A stretch of 64,000 nucleotides of DNA from an uncultured bacterium (GTDB lineage: Bacteria > Verrucomicrobiota > Kiritimatiellia > CAIKKV01 > CAIJXV01), in the NCBI GenBank assembly GCA_903824675.1, contig CAIJXV010000013.1, positions 95,616 to 159,615 on the forward strand. Reading direction: 5' to 3'. How positions within the stretch are numbered: the first letter of the stretch is position 1; the number at the start of each line of letters is the position of its first letter. Below the pieces are notes generated by a model, which was not told where the DNA came from, searched no databases, and saw only the letters and a list, made by a program, of their open reading frames with translations. Below are positions 33,929 to 43,626 of this stretch, piece after piece. Made by a program: the position numbers and the translations under genes.

Positions 33929-35481
33929 CGACACTCCTCTAACTTCAGAATCAAACCGGTCAGAACATACGATCCGGCGCCGACCGCCACCATCACACAC
34001 AACCGGACCGCCTGTCCCCACAAATCCCCCGCCGCCGCCGGCTGCAGATACCATCGCACATCCTGTACGGCCAACCCGCACACGATCAACATTAAACCAA
34101 TACCGCCCCCAAACACCAGCCATTCCCGAATCCGGCCCAAGTCCACCCGGCGACGCAAGGCGAAAAAGAGCTGGAGGAAATTAACGATCGCCAATCCCCC
34201 GGTGCTCAAGGCCAACCCCACATGGCCCCAATGGCAGACTTTGACAAAAACCACGTTCAGCCCCAGATTGATCCCGATCCCCAGCAGGCTGATCCGAAGC
34301 GGGATCGAGGGACGATCCAACGCGTAAAAGCAGGGAACCAACACTTTGATCGCAGCATACCCGGTCAGCCCGAGGGCATACGCCTGGAGCGCCCAGGCCG
34401 TGGCCTGGGTATCGGCGGGGCCGAACTTACCGTGCTCATAAATTATTTGGATGACTTCCGGGGCAACCAGAGCCAGCCCGAGCGCCGCGGGAACGGTGAG
34501 AAAAAAAGCGAGCCGCAATGATTTTCCGGCCGCCTCCCCAAACCCCGCGTAATCGCCCCGGGCCCGGCAGCGGGACACCCAGGGCAGGGTGACCGTCGCG
34601 ATGGCCACCCCAAATACGCCAATGGGAAACTGCATCAGGCGGAAAGCGCAATTCAACCAGCTTCGCGCGCCGTTGATTTCCGAGGCGAATACGCCATTGA
34701 CCAGAACATTCACCTGGACCGCCGCTCCCGCCACAATACTCGGCAGCATCAACCGCCAGATCTGCTTCAGTTGGGCGTCGTTCAAATTGAACGTCCAACT
34801 CCATTTAAACCCGGTCCGCCAGAGGGCGGGAAGCTGGACGCACAGCTGAGCCAATCCCCCCAGTAACACCCCGAGGCTGACCCCCATCAATCCCCGTTCC
34901 CCGAAATTAATCGCGTGGAGATTGCTCTGGGGCTCGAAAACAAAAGCCAGCCCCACTCCGGCAAGGATGGAAATCAGGTTGAAAAACATCGAGGCCGAAG
35001 CCGGCCAGCCGAAAACAAAACGGGCATTCAGAATCCCCATCACCACCGACGCCAGGGAGAGAAAGAGAATGAAGGGAAACAGGATCCGGGTCAACTGCAC
35101 GGTCAACTCAAACTTGCCGGGCACCTGATGAAATCCATGGCTGGTCAACGCGACAATCCAGGGGCTGAGCACAATCCCCACCAGGCACACCAGCCCGCCC
35201 AAAACCAGGATGGCCGATAACACCAGGCGGGCCTGACGCCAGGCGGATTCAGCTCCGTCCTTCTCAAAAGTCTGGGTGAAGGTGGTGGTGAACGCGGTGG
35301 ACAAGGCGCCTTCGGCAAACAAATCCCGCAACAGATTGGGAATCTGGAAAGCGGCCAGGAACGCATCCCAGTACTTACCGGCGCCGAACAAGGCCACAAA
35401 AACCACTTCGCGAACCAGTCCGAGCAGGCGGGACCCGATTACCGCCAGGCTGACAATTCCAGCCGATCGCTTCATTCCCAT
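33877..35481 (-). CDS. murJ: Lipid II flippase MurJ
   Basis: 534 residues from ATG 35481, whose A is the last base of the upstream TGA (TGATG). Opening IVSLAVIGSRLLGLVREVVFVALFGAGKYWDAFLAAFQIPNLLRDLFAEGALSTAF is the MviN/MurJ signature with the Arg residues needed in the central cavity. About fourteen membrane segments follow. MurJ flips lipid II for peptidoglycan synthesis. Usual length (about 510-550). Gene order U32 peptidase-murJ-small protein suggests a transcript with neighbours. Confidence 0.95.
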   Translation of the reverse strand: MGMKRSAGIVSLAVIGSRLLGLVREVVFVALFGAGKYWDAFLAAFQIPNLLRDLFAEGALSTAFTTTFTQTFEKDGAESAWRQARLVLSAILVLGGLVCLVGIVLSPWIVALTSHGFHQVPGKFELTVQLTRILFPFILFLSLASVVMGILNARFVFGWPASASMFFNLISILAGVGLAFVFEPQSNLHAINFGERGLMGVSLGVLLGGLAQLCVQLPALWRTGFKWSWTFNLNDAQLKQIWRLMLPSIVAGAAVQVNVLVNGVFASEINGARSWLNCAFRLMQFPIGVFGVAIATVTLPWVSRCRARGDYAGFGEAAGKSLRLAFFLTVPAALGLALVAPEVIQIIYEHGKFGPADTQATAWALQAYALGLTGYAAIKVLVPCFYALDRPSIPLRISLLGIGINLGLNVVFVKVCHWGHVGLALSTGGLAIVNFLQLFFALRRRVDLGRIREWLVFGGGIGLMLIVCGLAVQDVRWYLQPAAAGDLWGQAVRLCVMVAVGAGSYVLTGLILKLEECRWIWTLIEKMRSRPSRT

Positions 35482-37961
35482 CACTTCATCCCCCGTCGCA
35501 GGTTCCCGATTTCCGTCTCTGGTATGGCTTCGCCTTTTAACAAAAGCCGCCAGATTGCGCAAACTTCATCCGGGGTATAGGGCTGCCAGCAGAATTCCGC
35601 CCGAAAGCGGCAGGCTCCGGCATCGATCAGGCGCGCCCGGAAATCGGGTGGCAAACAAAACGCGCGGCGATTCAGGGTGATGGACAGCCCTTCCCGATGC
35701 AGAAGCCGCAGGCGTTCCTCTTCCCCCGGTTTTCCGGTCACCTCCGCCGAGGCTTCCCGCTCGCACGTCGCACAGGATCGCTCGTTCCGGCAGGGATGCG
35801 GGCAGTGGTCGGCGATGAACAAAGGCACGGTATGATAGATCAGAAAATTCAGGGTCCGGGGAAATTCAGCGGCGAGCGCCAATAGATTGTCTCCGTCATC
35901 CTCCGGGGACGTCGTCGCTTCCGTGAAACCCATTTCCATCAGGGTGCCCACCGCCTGACGATTCAATCCATAAAGATTCCAATCGGCGGTCACCGTCTGG
36001 CGGGGATGATCCTTCAGCCCCAGGGCCAAGGGTGCGCCGATCCCGGTTCCCTGCCAATCCCCCACCCCCATCTGCGCGGCTAATTGGCGAAGTCGTGCCA
36101 CCCGCTCACGCCCTTCCATCCCGCGGGAAATCAACGGCATCGCCAGTCGAACCCGAACCGGCGCAATCCGTCGGGCCAACCGGATCGCTCCGTCTGGATC
36201 CTGAAGCAAAGCGTCGGATCCGGTCAGAATAACCTCGTCGATCTCGGCCCAATCGCCGGGCGTCAAGCCCTCGACATATTCAGGCCGGTCGATTTTCAAA
36301 GACCATTTAACGGCCCGGGTGGCCGTCGCCGAACTCGGCGGACGGCACCCGACGGGCTCAGCGAGCAAGGCGACCAGCCGGGCCTGTATCCGTAGTTGCG
36401 TCCGCTCCCGATATTCGGCCAGCACCGTCCGCCGCCATTCATTGATCCGGGAAACGGGACAGAATAATCCATCCGGATTGAGGAGGGTCAGCCGGTTGAT
36501 CCGGTAGGGAAAATCGGCAACGCGGGCAAAGGCCTTCTGAAACACCGGCGTTTGATCGGCCGGTTCCCGACATTTATCAAAGGCATTTAAAAACTCCCAG
36601 GTTTCCCCGTCCGTGACCTCAGGCCCGGAGCCTGACCCCGGAGACAGACGGAAGCGGATGCGGTCCGGATGCACCTCAACCTGAACGTCCAGTGGATGGC
36701 GGACGCGATGTTCGCCCGGCCGGGGGCAGGTGACGGGATAGGCCCGGCGAACGGCCTGGGAGGCGGCGCAATGGATATCGAGACCCGGCCCAAAATCCGG
36801 ATGGTTCGGCGGCAATTCGACCGCGACCCAATCCCCTGCCGGCGCCCGCACCGTTTCGCGAAAAGGTCCGGCGGGTCGTGCAGAATGATGCAGGTGGTCA
36901 ACGGCAAAACCAAACGGTTTACCCTGTTCGACCGGAATATCCAATTGCAAGCCATCATGCCGCTCCAGCGGATGAGTCGTCTTGAAAATCAACTCCTCAC
37001 GCCCGCCGGGCGTGCGGCGAACTTCCCGCACAACACCGATCAACCGGCCACGATGCCCCACTAATTCGGGATCCGTCACCTCCGGCGCATGACGCTGGTC
37101 CAGGCACAGCGCGGTTTGAGCCCGACTAAAGATCGCGCGCACATCGCCGGCGCGCTCCTGGGTTTCGGCCCGGGGCGCGCCATCGAGGATGCGACGGTAG
37201 AGGGCGGTGACCGCCGCAACATAGATCGGCGATTTTTTGCGCCCTTCGATTTTCAGACTGTCGACCCCTGCGGCGACCAACTTGCACACCTGATCCTCCA
37301 GAGCCAGATCCTTCATGGAAAAGGAATAGCGGGGCTCGCCCCCCCACCGGATCGAACTGCGACAGGGATAGGCACAGCGCCCCCGATTGCCGCTCCGTCC
37401 CCGCAGAAGGGAGGAATAGAGGCATAATCCGCTGTAGGCATAACACAGGGCTCCATGAGCGAAGACCTCGATCTCAAGGGACGTCTCCCGCTTGAGTTCT
37501 TGAATTTCCGCCCCCGTGAGCTCCCGCGCCAGCGTGACCCGCCGGAAGCCCCAGGCGGCGAGTTGGTCCAGCGCCGTGCGCTCATGGATGGCCATCTGGG
37601 TGCTGGCATGCAGGCGGAGACGGGGAAATCCCTGGCGGATCAGGCGAATCATTCCGAGATCCTGGACAATCACCGCATCCACCCCGACTTCCTCCAGCAC
37701 CGCCAGGGTTCGGATCGCGGGATTCAACTCGCGTTCCTGGACCAGAGTGTTAAAGGTCGCATACACCCGGCGGGCGGGCGTCATCCGATGGGCATAATCA
37801 ACGACTTCACTGAGTTCCTCAGGCGAAAAATTAACCGCATCGGCCCTCGCAGAAAACTGGCGGAGGCCCAGGTAGAGGGCGTCTGCCCCGTACTCCAGGG
37901 CCGCAAAGGCACAGTCGCGATCCCCGGCCGGGGCTAATAATTCAGGTAACTTGGAGTTCAC
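35481..37961 (-). CDS. Peptidase U32 family protein (RlhA/YhbU-like) with C-terminal extension
   Basis: 826 residues. N-terminal LLAPAGDRDCAFAALEYGADALYLGLRQFSAR and VYATFNTLVQERELN open the family TIM-barrel; SGLCLYSSLLRGRSGNRGRCAYPCR and SMKDLALEDQVCKLVAAGVDSLKIEGRKKS are the U32 signature with cysteines that in this family help hold an Fe-S cluster. The long second half (about 380-826) corresponds to DUF3656-type and further segments, ending with a Cys-rich HCPHPCRNERSCATCE. Related RlhA hydroxylates 23S rRNA C2501; others act on tRNA or prephenate-derived factors. Overlaps murJ by one base. Confidence 0.85.
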   Translation of the reverse strand: MNSKLPELLAPAGDRDCAFAALEYGADALYLGLRQFSARADAVNFSPEELSEVVDYAHRMTPARRVYATFNTLVQERELNPAIRTLAVLEEVGVDAVIVQDLGMIRLIRQGFPRLRLHASTQMAIHERTALDQLAAWGFRRVTLARELTGAEIQELKRETSLEIEVFAHGALCYAYSGLCLYSSLLRGRSGNRGRCAYPCRSSIRWGGEPRYSFSMKDLALEDQVCKLVAAGVDSLKIEGRKKSPIYVAAVTALYRRILDGAPRAETQERAGDVRAIFSRAQTALCLDQRHAPEVTDPELVGHRGRLIGVVREVRRTPGGREELIFKTTHPLERHDGLQLDIPVEQGKPFGFAVDHLHHSARPAGPFRETVRAPAGDWVAVELPPNHPDFGPGLDIHCAASQAVRRAYPVTCPRPGEHRVRHPLDVQVEVHPDRIRFRLSPGSGSGPEVTDGETWEFLNAFDKCREPADQTPVFQKAFARVADFPYRINRLTLLNPDGLFCPVSRINEWRRTVLAEYRERTQLRIQARLVALLAEPVGCRPPSSATATRAVKWSLKIDRPEYVEGLTPGDWAEIDEVILTGSDALLQDPDGAIRLARRIAPVRVRLAMPLISRGMEGRERVARLRQLAAQMGVGDWQGTGIGAPLALGLKDHPRQTVTADWNLYGLNRQAVGTLMEMGFTEATTSPEDDGDNLLALAAEFPRTLNFLIYHTVPLFIADHCPHPCRNERSCATCEREASAEVTGKPGEEERLRLLHREGLSITLNRRAFCLPPDFRARLIDAGACRFRAEFCWQPYTPDEVCAIWRLLLKGEAIPETEIGNLRRGMK

Positions 37962-37994
37962 TTCTGTCTTCTGTTGTTATTTTGAGGCAATGCG

Positions 37995-38819
37995 CTATGC
38001 ACCTTGCCCGGGAATCATCTTCGGGCACACGGCCGGATAGACCGCCGACCGGGTCCTCATCCATTCCCCGGCAGCCCGACAGCCGGTATCGATCTCGTCG
38101 CCGGGCGGCAAAAAGGATCGAATCCGGTCCGGCACCTGGGCCCGGAGGATCAGTTCATGGGAGGCTTCGAAAGCCAACTCGTAAATCCAGCTCAACAACA
38201 AGACCACCAGATCGTTGAGCGAGCGGATTTGTTCATAGGCGATGGCCTTGCGTTCACGGAGGCAGGTGAGGGTATCCGGACTCAAGGGTCCCTTCAAATC
38301 AAGATGAAAGGTTAATTCCGGCATGCGGGCAATCGAGCCATCATCAATCGCATCCAGCACCACCTTGAAAATATCGATTTTATCCGCATCCCGGATCAGA
38401 CAGGCATAGCGGGCAATCGGGGGCTTGAGGGTCGCCGGAAGGATTTTACGATTATGCAGGGAAACCGCTTCATGGATCAGGCGGCGGCGGGCGGCCGGCA
38501 GTTCGTGAAGCACATTAAAGCTCCGCAGAATCTCAATTCCCCGCACCGCATGATCGACGGACACCCGGTCAAAAAACGTCCGGTATTCACGAAACTGCGA
38601 GAATCGGCCCGTATCATGAAGCAACCCGACCAGGTAGGCGGTTTCGACGTCCTCATCCGACCATCCGGAGTGATGGGCCAGTGTCCGGCAATTCTCGGCG
38701 ACCCGAAGGCTATGATCATATTTTAATTGCAACAGAAACGGCAGGGAAGCCCCCTCGGCAAAAGTGGCCACATAGCGCTCGAACCAGCATTCAATCAGGG
38801 GGGCGCCTTTTTTCTTCAT
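37995..38819 (-). CDS. HD-domain phosphohydrolase
   Basis: 274 residues from ATG 38819. HD residues are seen in order: KYDHSLRVAENC, LVGLLHDTGRFSQF (the HD pair), SVDHAVRGIEIL, and RDADKIDIF. Likely a metal-dependent nucleotide or nucleic-acid phosphohydrolase. The frame stays open upstream through RHPERSRGIS, which is the translation of a common dispersed repeat (38824-38851), so the later ATG was chosen. It lies 33 bases upstream of... the U32 gene is on its 3' side only by strand order reversed: U32 starts at 37961, 34 bases after this stop. Substrate unknown. Confidence 0.8.
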   Translation of the reverse strand: MKKKGAPLIECWFERYVATFAEGASLPFLLQLKYDHSLRVAENCRTLAHHSGWSDEDVETAYLVGLLHDTGRFSQFREYRTFFDRVSVDHAVRGIEILRSFNVLHELPAARRRLIHEAVSLHNRKILPATLKPPIARYACLIRDADKIDIFKVVLDAIDDGSIARMPELTFHLDLKGPLSPDTLTCLRERKAIAYEQIRSLNDLVVLLLSWIYELAFEASHELILRAQVPDRIRSFLPPGDEIDTGCRAAGEWMRTRSAVYPAVCPKMIPGQGA

Positions 38820-38823
38820 GCAC

Positions 38824-38851
38824 GAGATCCCTCGACTCCGCTCGGGATGAC
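38824..38851. repeat. Dispersed ATCCCTCGACTCCGCTCGGG-type repeat
   Basis: GATCCCTCGACTCCGCTCGG followed by GATGACGG, a short palindromic piece (CGACTCCGCTCG-type) known from many genomes and usually mistranslated as RHPERSRG. Sits between the aroF-type and HD genes. Confidence 0.55.
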
Positions 38852-38881
38852 GGACCTTCAGACCGACCACAGGGTTATTCT

Positions 38882-39940
38882 TCATGCCGGTCGGGCCTTC
38901 CCCAATTGCCGGGCCGTTTCCCTGAGAATCCGCGCCGTCTCGTCCCATCCCATACAGGCATCGGTGATGGATACCCCGTATTTCAACTGGCTGATCCGTT
39001 CCGGAATGGATTGGGATCCGGCGACCAGGTTGCTTTCCAGCATCAGGCCGAACAATTCCGGGGAACCGGCGGCACGGGCCTCCAGACAGCGCTTCACGAC
39101 GTCCTCCTGCGCTTCCGGACGGCGCCCACTGTTTCCGTGACTGCAATCGACCATGATCCGGGGCTCCAGATCCACCGCGCGCAAGCGCCGGGCGGCATCC
39201 TGGAGGATCGTGGCATCAAAATTCGGCCCGGCCTGAGACCCCCGGAGAATCAAATGGCCCCAGGGATTTCCGAGGGTCTTGACGACACAACTGCGCCCTT
39301 CCCCATCGATTCCCAAAAAGGCGTGGGGCTGGCGGGACGCCTTGAGAGCCTCGATCGCGACTTGGATATCGCCATCGGTCCGATTCTTGAATCCAACCGG
39401 CATGGACAAGCCGCTGGCCATCTGGCGATGAATTTGCGATTCGGTGGTCCGGGCCCCGATGGAGGCCCAACTCACCAAGTCGGCGAGATATTGCGGCACA
39501 ATGGGATCCAACATTTCGGTGGCCGTGGGCACCGCCATGGTGTTGATCGCAAGCAGCAGCCGCCGGGCGGCCTGCAAGCCCCGGCCAATATCCGCCGATC
39601 CGTCGAGATTGGGATCGTAAATCAAACCTTTCCACCCGATGGTGGTCCGCGGTTTTTCAAAATAGACGCGCATGACGATCACCAGCGAGTCCATCAACTC
39701 GCGGCGAAGTTCCGCCAGGCGTTGGGCATATTCCATTCCGGCCACCGGATCGTGAATGGAACACGGGCCGACGATCATCAATAAACGGGAATCCCGGCCA
39801 TCCAGGATATCCCGGATCGTCTGACGGGCTTCGACGACCGTCTCGTTGGCCGTCACCGTCTGGGGCAGTTCCAGACTGAGTGCATTCGGCGTAATCAGGG
39901 GCGTCAGTTCGGCGACCCTCAAGTTTTCAGTTCGGTTCAT
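38882..39940 (-). CDS. aroF: 3-deoxy-7-phosphoheptulonate (DAHP) synthase, class I
   Basis: 352 residues from ATG 39940, overlapping the TGA of the FmdB-like gene (ATGA). Seen: RLLMIVGPCSIHDPVAGMEYA, MRVYFEKPRTTIGWKGLIYDP, SWASIGARTTESQIHRQMASGLSMPVGFKN and MVDCSHGNSGRRP, all AroF/G/H active-site and metal-site motifs. It condenses phosphoenolpyruvate and erythrose-4-P, the first step of aromatic amino acid synthesis. The subgroup (F, G or H) and feedback amino acid are not determined. Length is normal. Confidence 0.93.
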   Translation of the reverse strand: MNRTENLRVAELTPLITPNALSLELPQTVTANETVVEARQTIRDILDGRDSRLLMIVGPCSIHDPVAGMEYAQRLAELRRELMDSLVIVMRVYFEKPRTTIGWKGLIYDPNLDGSADIGRGLQAARRLLLAINTMAVPTATEMLDPIVPQYLADLVSWASIGARTTESQIHRQMASGLSMPVGFKNRTDGDIQVAIEALKASRQPHAFLGIDGEGRSCVVKTLGNPWGHLILRGSQAGPNFDATILQDAARRLRAVDLEPRIMVDCSHGNSGRRPEAQEDVVKRCLEARAAGSPELFGLMLESNLVAGSQSIPERISQLKYGVSITDACMGWDETARILRETARQLGKARPA

Positions 39941-40470
39941 GAATTCGGTTTCCACTTTTGGAGATCGTTCCAATCATAAAGGTTTGGGTCCCGAAAGGGA
40001 AGCTTTCGCCGCAAGCCCGTCCGGCCCTCCGCCGGAATATCCCCCTCGGGAACGGGGTCCGCATCCAAGGCCGCGCCCAGATCAGCTTCCACCTGCTCCG
40101 GATCCTCGCCGGCTTCCAGTCGGGATAACGCTTCGCGTAAACCAGGCCCCAGGGGCAAGCCCGATTCGGCCGAAAGACGGCTGAGCAGTCGGGCCGCAGC
40201 CTGGGGATTATCGTCCCCGATTTTCTCCGCCTCGCTGGCCAGGCTTTGCATCATCTGGTCCATCCGCGAATCATCGGCGCCCCCTGAAGGCGGCTGATCG
40301 TCCGAAGCCCCGGTTCCCGACCGACGCGGCGCGGCAAAAACCGACAACTGCCGTTCAATCGCGGTTTTTGGACAATAGGGACAATACAAGGAACCCGACG
40401 GATTAACCGTCCGGGCATAGACCGACAGAAGAACCTGACATCGGGGGCAACGATATTCATAGATCGGCAT
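39937..40470 (-). CDS. FmdB-family zinc-ribbon protein
   Basis: 177 residues. N-terminal MPIYEYRCPRCQVLLSVYART and LYCPYCPKTAIERQLSVF give the two CxxC knuckles of the FmdB/CxxC_CXXC_SSSS family. The remainder is acidic, probably disordered or helical (DPEQVEADLGAALDADPVPEGD), longer than typical members of about 70-110 residues. Role unknown; some members act near formamidase regulation or ribosomes. Lies 12 bases downstream of uvrB and overlaps aroF. Confidence 0.8.
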   Translation of the reverse strand: MPIYEYRCPRCQVLLSVYARTVNPSGSLYCPYCPKTAIERQLSVFAAPRRSGTGASDDQPPSGGADDSRMDQMMQSLASEAEKIGDDNPQAAARLLSRLSAESGLPLGPGLREALSRLEAGEDPEQVEADLGAALDADPVPEGDIPAEGRTGLRRKLPFRDPNLYDWNDLQKWKPNS

Positions 40471-40482
40471 GGCGTCCTCGCT

Positions 40483-42534
40483 TTATTTTTTGCGTCGGCC
40501 GGCCGACGGATACCGAAAACTTTTTCCGGACGAAGGCGCGGGGGTCCCCTTCCCCGGTCCGTCCGACACTTCGCCCTTGAGTTTGCGGATCTGATCCCGT
40601 AAAACCGCCGCCCGTTCGAATTCCAAGGCTTCCGCCGCCGCCAACATCTCTTGTTCCAAATCCTGGATCACGTCGAACACCTCTTCCTCCCGCCCGCTCT
40701 CTCGGACGATCGACGATTCGACCGTGTGCGCTTCATCCCGTGTCACCAGGCCATGTTGAATGGCCTTGACGATGCTCCGGGGCGTGATCTGGTGTTCGCG
40801 ATTATAGGCGAGTTGGCGTTCCCGCCGTTCGGTGGTGACCGCCATCATCCGCCGCATGGAATCGGTCACCTGGTCGGCATACAACACCACCCGGCCCTCG
40901 ATATGGCGGGCGGCGCGGCCCGCCGTCTGGATCAGGGCCGTTTCGGAGCGCAAAAAACCTTCCTTATCCGCATCCAGGATCAGCACCCGCGCCACTTCGG
41001 GTAAATCCAACCCTTCCCGTAAAAGATTGATCCCGATCAGGCAATCAAAATCAGCCTTGCGCAGACTGCGTAAAATCTCAACGCGCTCGATGGCATCGAT
41101 ATCGGAATGGAGATAGCGGGCGCGCAACCCGGCCGTGCGCAGGTATTCGGCCAGATCTTCCGCGGTTTTCTTGGTCAACGTGGTGACCAGCACCCGCTGA
41201 CCCCGAGCGGCGCATTCGGTGATTTCACGAATCACATCATCGATCTGCCCGGTCAAGGGCCGGACGTCCACTTCGGGATCGACCAGGCCGGTCGGCCGGA
41301 TGACCTGTCGCACCGGCTCGGGCACCAACTGCCGTTCATAGGGACCGGGCGTGGCAGAGACGAAAATCATCGGGCCCACCCGGCCCAGGAATTCGTCAAA
41401 ACCCAGCGGCCGGTTGTCCAAGGCGGAGGGGAGCCGGAATCCATGTTCGACGAGCACCCGTTTACGCGCCTGATCGCCATTAAACATCCCGCGGATCTGC
41501 GGCAAGGTAACATGCGATTCGTCGATGAGGGTCAGGAATTCACCGGAAAAATAATCGAGGAGGGTCGCCGGCGGGGCCCCTGGAGGCCTTCCGCTTAAAT
41601 GGCGCGAATAATTTTCGATCCCCTGACAATAGCCCAATTCCTGGAGCATTTCGACATCGTACAGGGTGCGCATCTTGATGCGCTGGGCTTCGATCCACAA
41701 ATTGCGTTGTTCGAATTGGCGAATTTGCGCCTCCATCTCGGCTAAAATTCCCGGCACACAGGCCCCGATCTTCTCGCGGGGCATGACAAAATGAGTGGCC
41801 GGTGAAATCAGGAGGGTTTCCAGACGATCGAGGATATTGCGCGTAACCGGATCGATCACCCGCAGACTCTCGATCTCGTCTCCACAAAATCCAACCCGGT
41901 AACCTTGAGTGGAATAGGACGGATAGATTTCAACAATATCCCCCCGGACCCGGAAGGTCCCGGGCTCGCCGGTATATTCGTTCCGGGCATATTGGATCTC
42001 CACCAAACGGGCCAAAACCACATCCCGGTTGGCCCGTCCCCCCACCTTCAACTCGACCCCCATCTCCCGATAATCCGCGGGGGAGCCCAACCCGTAAATA
42101 CAGGAGACCGACGCCACGATGATGACTTGGGAGCGGGACAGCAGCGCATTGGTGGCCGACAGGCGCAGGCGTTCGATCTCCTTGTTGATCGACGCGTCTT
42201 TTTCGATGAAGGTATCGGTCTGCGGAATATAGGCTTCAGGCTGATAATAATCGTAGTAACTGACAAAATATTCGACCGAATCGTGGGGAAAATATTCCTT
42301 CAACTCGGCATATAGCTGGGCGGCCAGGGTCTTGTTGTGCGAAATCACCAGGGCCGGACGCCGGGATCGCGCAATCAGGTGCGCCATGGTAAACGTCTTG
42401 CCCGAACCGGTCACGCCTTCCAGGGTTTGGAATCGTTGTCCCGCCTGCAGACCGCGATCGAGAGCCTCGATGGCCTGGGGTTGATCCCCGGCCGGGGCAT
42501 AGGGGGATTGGAGCTGATAACCCACCGTCGTCAT
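40483..42534 (-). CDS. uvrB: UvrABC excision nuclease subunit B
   Basis: 683 residues. Walker A EGVTGSGKTFTMA; damage-probing beta-hairpin SYYDYYQPEAYIPQTDTFIEKDASIN; SCIYGLGSP; DESHVTLPQ (Walker B); helicase motifs INLLREGLDLPEV and IQTAGRAARH; and a C-terminal UVR motif EALEFERAAVLRDQIRKLK that contacts UvrC. Complete, full length. The protein verifies damage and recruits UvrC in nucleotide excision repair. Start overlaps nadA by four bases (ATGA), and fmdB-like follows after 12 bases. Confidence 0.98.
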   Translation of the reverse strand: MTTVGYQLQSPYAPAGDQPQAIEALDRGLQAGQRFQTLEGVTGSGKTFTMAHLIARSRRPALVISHNKTLAAQLYAELKEYFPHDSVEYFVSYYDYYQPEAYIPQTDTFIEKDASINKEIERLRLSATNALLSRSQVIIVASVSCIYGLGSPADYREMGVELKVGGRANRDVVLARLVEIQYARNEYTGEPGTFRVRGDIVEIYPSYSTQGYRVGFCGDEIESLRVIDPVTRNILDRLETLLISPATHFVMPREKIGACVPGILAEMEAQIRQFEQRNLWIEAQRIKMRTLYDVEMLQELGYCQGIENYSRHLSGRPPGAPPATLLDYFSGEFLTLIDESHVTLPQIRGMFNGDQARKRVLVEHGFRLPSALDNRPLGFDEFLGRVGPMIFVSATPGPYERQLVPEPVRQVIRPTGLVDPEVDVRPLTGQIDDVIREITECAARGQRVLVTTLTKKTAEDLAEYLRTAGLRARYLHSDIDAIERVEILRSLRKADFDCLIGINLLREGLDLPEVARVLILDADKEGFLRSETALIQTAGRAARHIEGRVVLYADQVTDSMRRMMAVTTERRERQLAYNREHQITPRSIVKAIQHGLVTRDEAHTVESSIVRESGREEEVFDVIQDLEQEMLAAAEALEFERAAVLRDQIRKLKGEVSDGPGKGTPAPSSGKSFRYPSAGRRKK

Positions 42535-43556
42535 AAGCGCATCATGCGATCCAGGGCCAGGCGGGCATCAGGCGCCACGTCAGAGGACACGGCGATCCGA
42601 TTCCGTTCCGGCCAGGTGGACAGCAAATCGAATAATTTTGTCGGATTGGTGCGGGCCATGTTTGCACACCCCGAGGGCCAAAGGGTCAGAATGGTTTTCC
42701 GGCCGCGATACTCCTCCGCCAACCGTTCCACCAAATGCCGTTCGGTCCCGATGACAATAATTGAACCTTCGGGGGCCGCCCGGACATAATCGATGATCTG
42801 GGCAGTGGATCCATGAGCGTCGGCCAGACGAGCCACCTCCTTGGGTGATTCGGGATGAACGATCACCCGGGCTGCGGGATGGAGCCGCCGCACTTCCCGG
42901 ACCTGTTCGGACGTAAATAGAGTATGCACCCGGCAAAAGCCCTTCCACGCGACCATGCGGCAATTGCGAAGAGCCGCTTCGGGAACAGCTCCACCGGACT
43001 GGCGGGGATCATAGACTACAACCGCCTCATCGGGAAAACCCATATCGTGCAGCGTATTGGTTCCGAGATGTTCGTCGGGCAGAAAGAAAATGCGCCGGTT
43101 TTGATCCAAAACCCATTGCAGAACCTTGCGCGCATTGCTCGAGGTACAAGTGATGCCCCCCCGGTTTCCGCAAAAGGCTTTCAGATCGGCCTGACTGTTC
43201 ACATACACCACCGGGATCCAATTCCCCGGATCGATGCGGTTCAATACGTCCCACGCAGCGCTGACCCGGGGCAGATCGGCCATCTCGGCCATCGGACAAC
43301 CGGCCTGAACATCAGGCATGTAGACCTGTTGCTGGGGTGCCGCGAGAAGGGCAGCGGATTCGGCCATGAAATGCACACCGCAAAAGACGATCCGCTCCGC
43401 CTCGCGCGCGGCGGCAGCCTTGCGGGACAATTCCAGAGAATCGCCGATCACATCGGCATGCGCCAACACCTCTGAGGTCTGGTAATGGTGCCCCAGAATA
43501 ATCAGACGAGCCCCCCACTCCCGGCGGAAAGCATCGATTTGGGATGCGACATTCAT
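42531..43556 (-). CDS. nadA: Quinolinate synthase A
   Basis: 341 residues. IILGHHYQTSEVLAHADVIGDSLELSR, FCGVHFMAESAALL, QAGCPMAEMA, GITCTSSNARKVLQW and LWPSGCANMARTNP show substrate residues and the three cysteines of the [4Fe-4S] cluster. It condenses iminoaspartate with dihydroxyacetone phosphate in NAD synthesis. First gene of the minus-strand series; a 70-base gap to the next upstream gene probably holds its promoter, not resolved. nadB/nadC are not in the window. Confidence 0.96.
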   Translation of the reverse strand: MNVASQIDAFRREWGARLIILGHHYQTSEVLAHADVIGDSLELSRKAAAAREAERIVFCGVHFMAESAALLAAPQQQVYMPDVQAGCPMAEMADLPRVSAAWDVLNRIDPGNWIPVVYVNSQADLKAFCGNRGGITCTSSNARKVLQWVLDQNRRIFFLPDEHLGTNTLHDMGFPDEAVVVYDPRQSGGAVPEAALRNCRMVAWKGFCRVHTLFTSEQVREVRRLHPAARVIVHPESPKEVARLADAHGSTAQIIDYVRAAPEGSIIVIGTERHLVERLAEEYRGRKTILTLWPSGCANMARTNPTKLFDLLSTWPERNRIAVSSDVAPDARLALDRMMRL

Positions 43557-43626
43557 CCGGCCATCATATCACGGCAGGGAGCGGATTCCAAAGATTTTCC
43601 ACCCACCACCAACGGACCGAAACGGA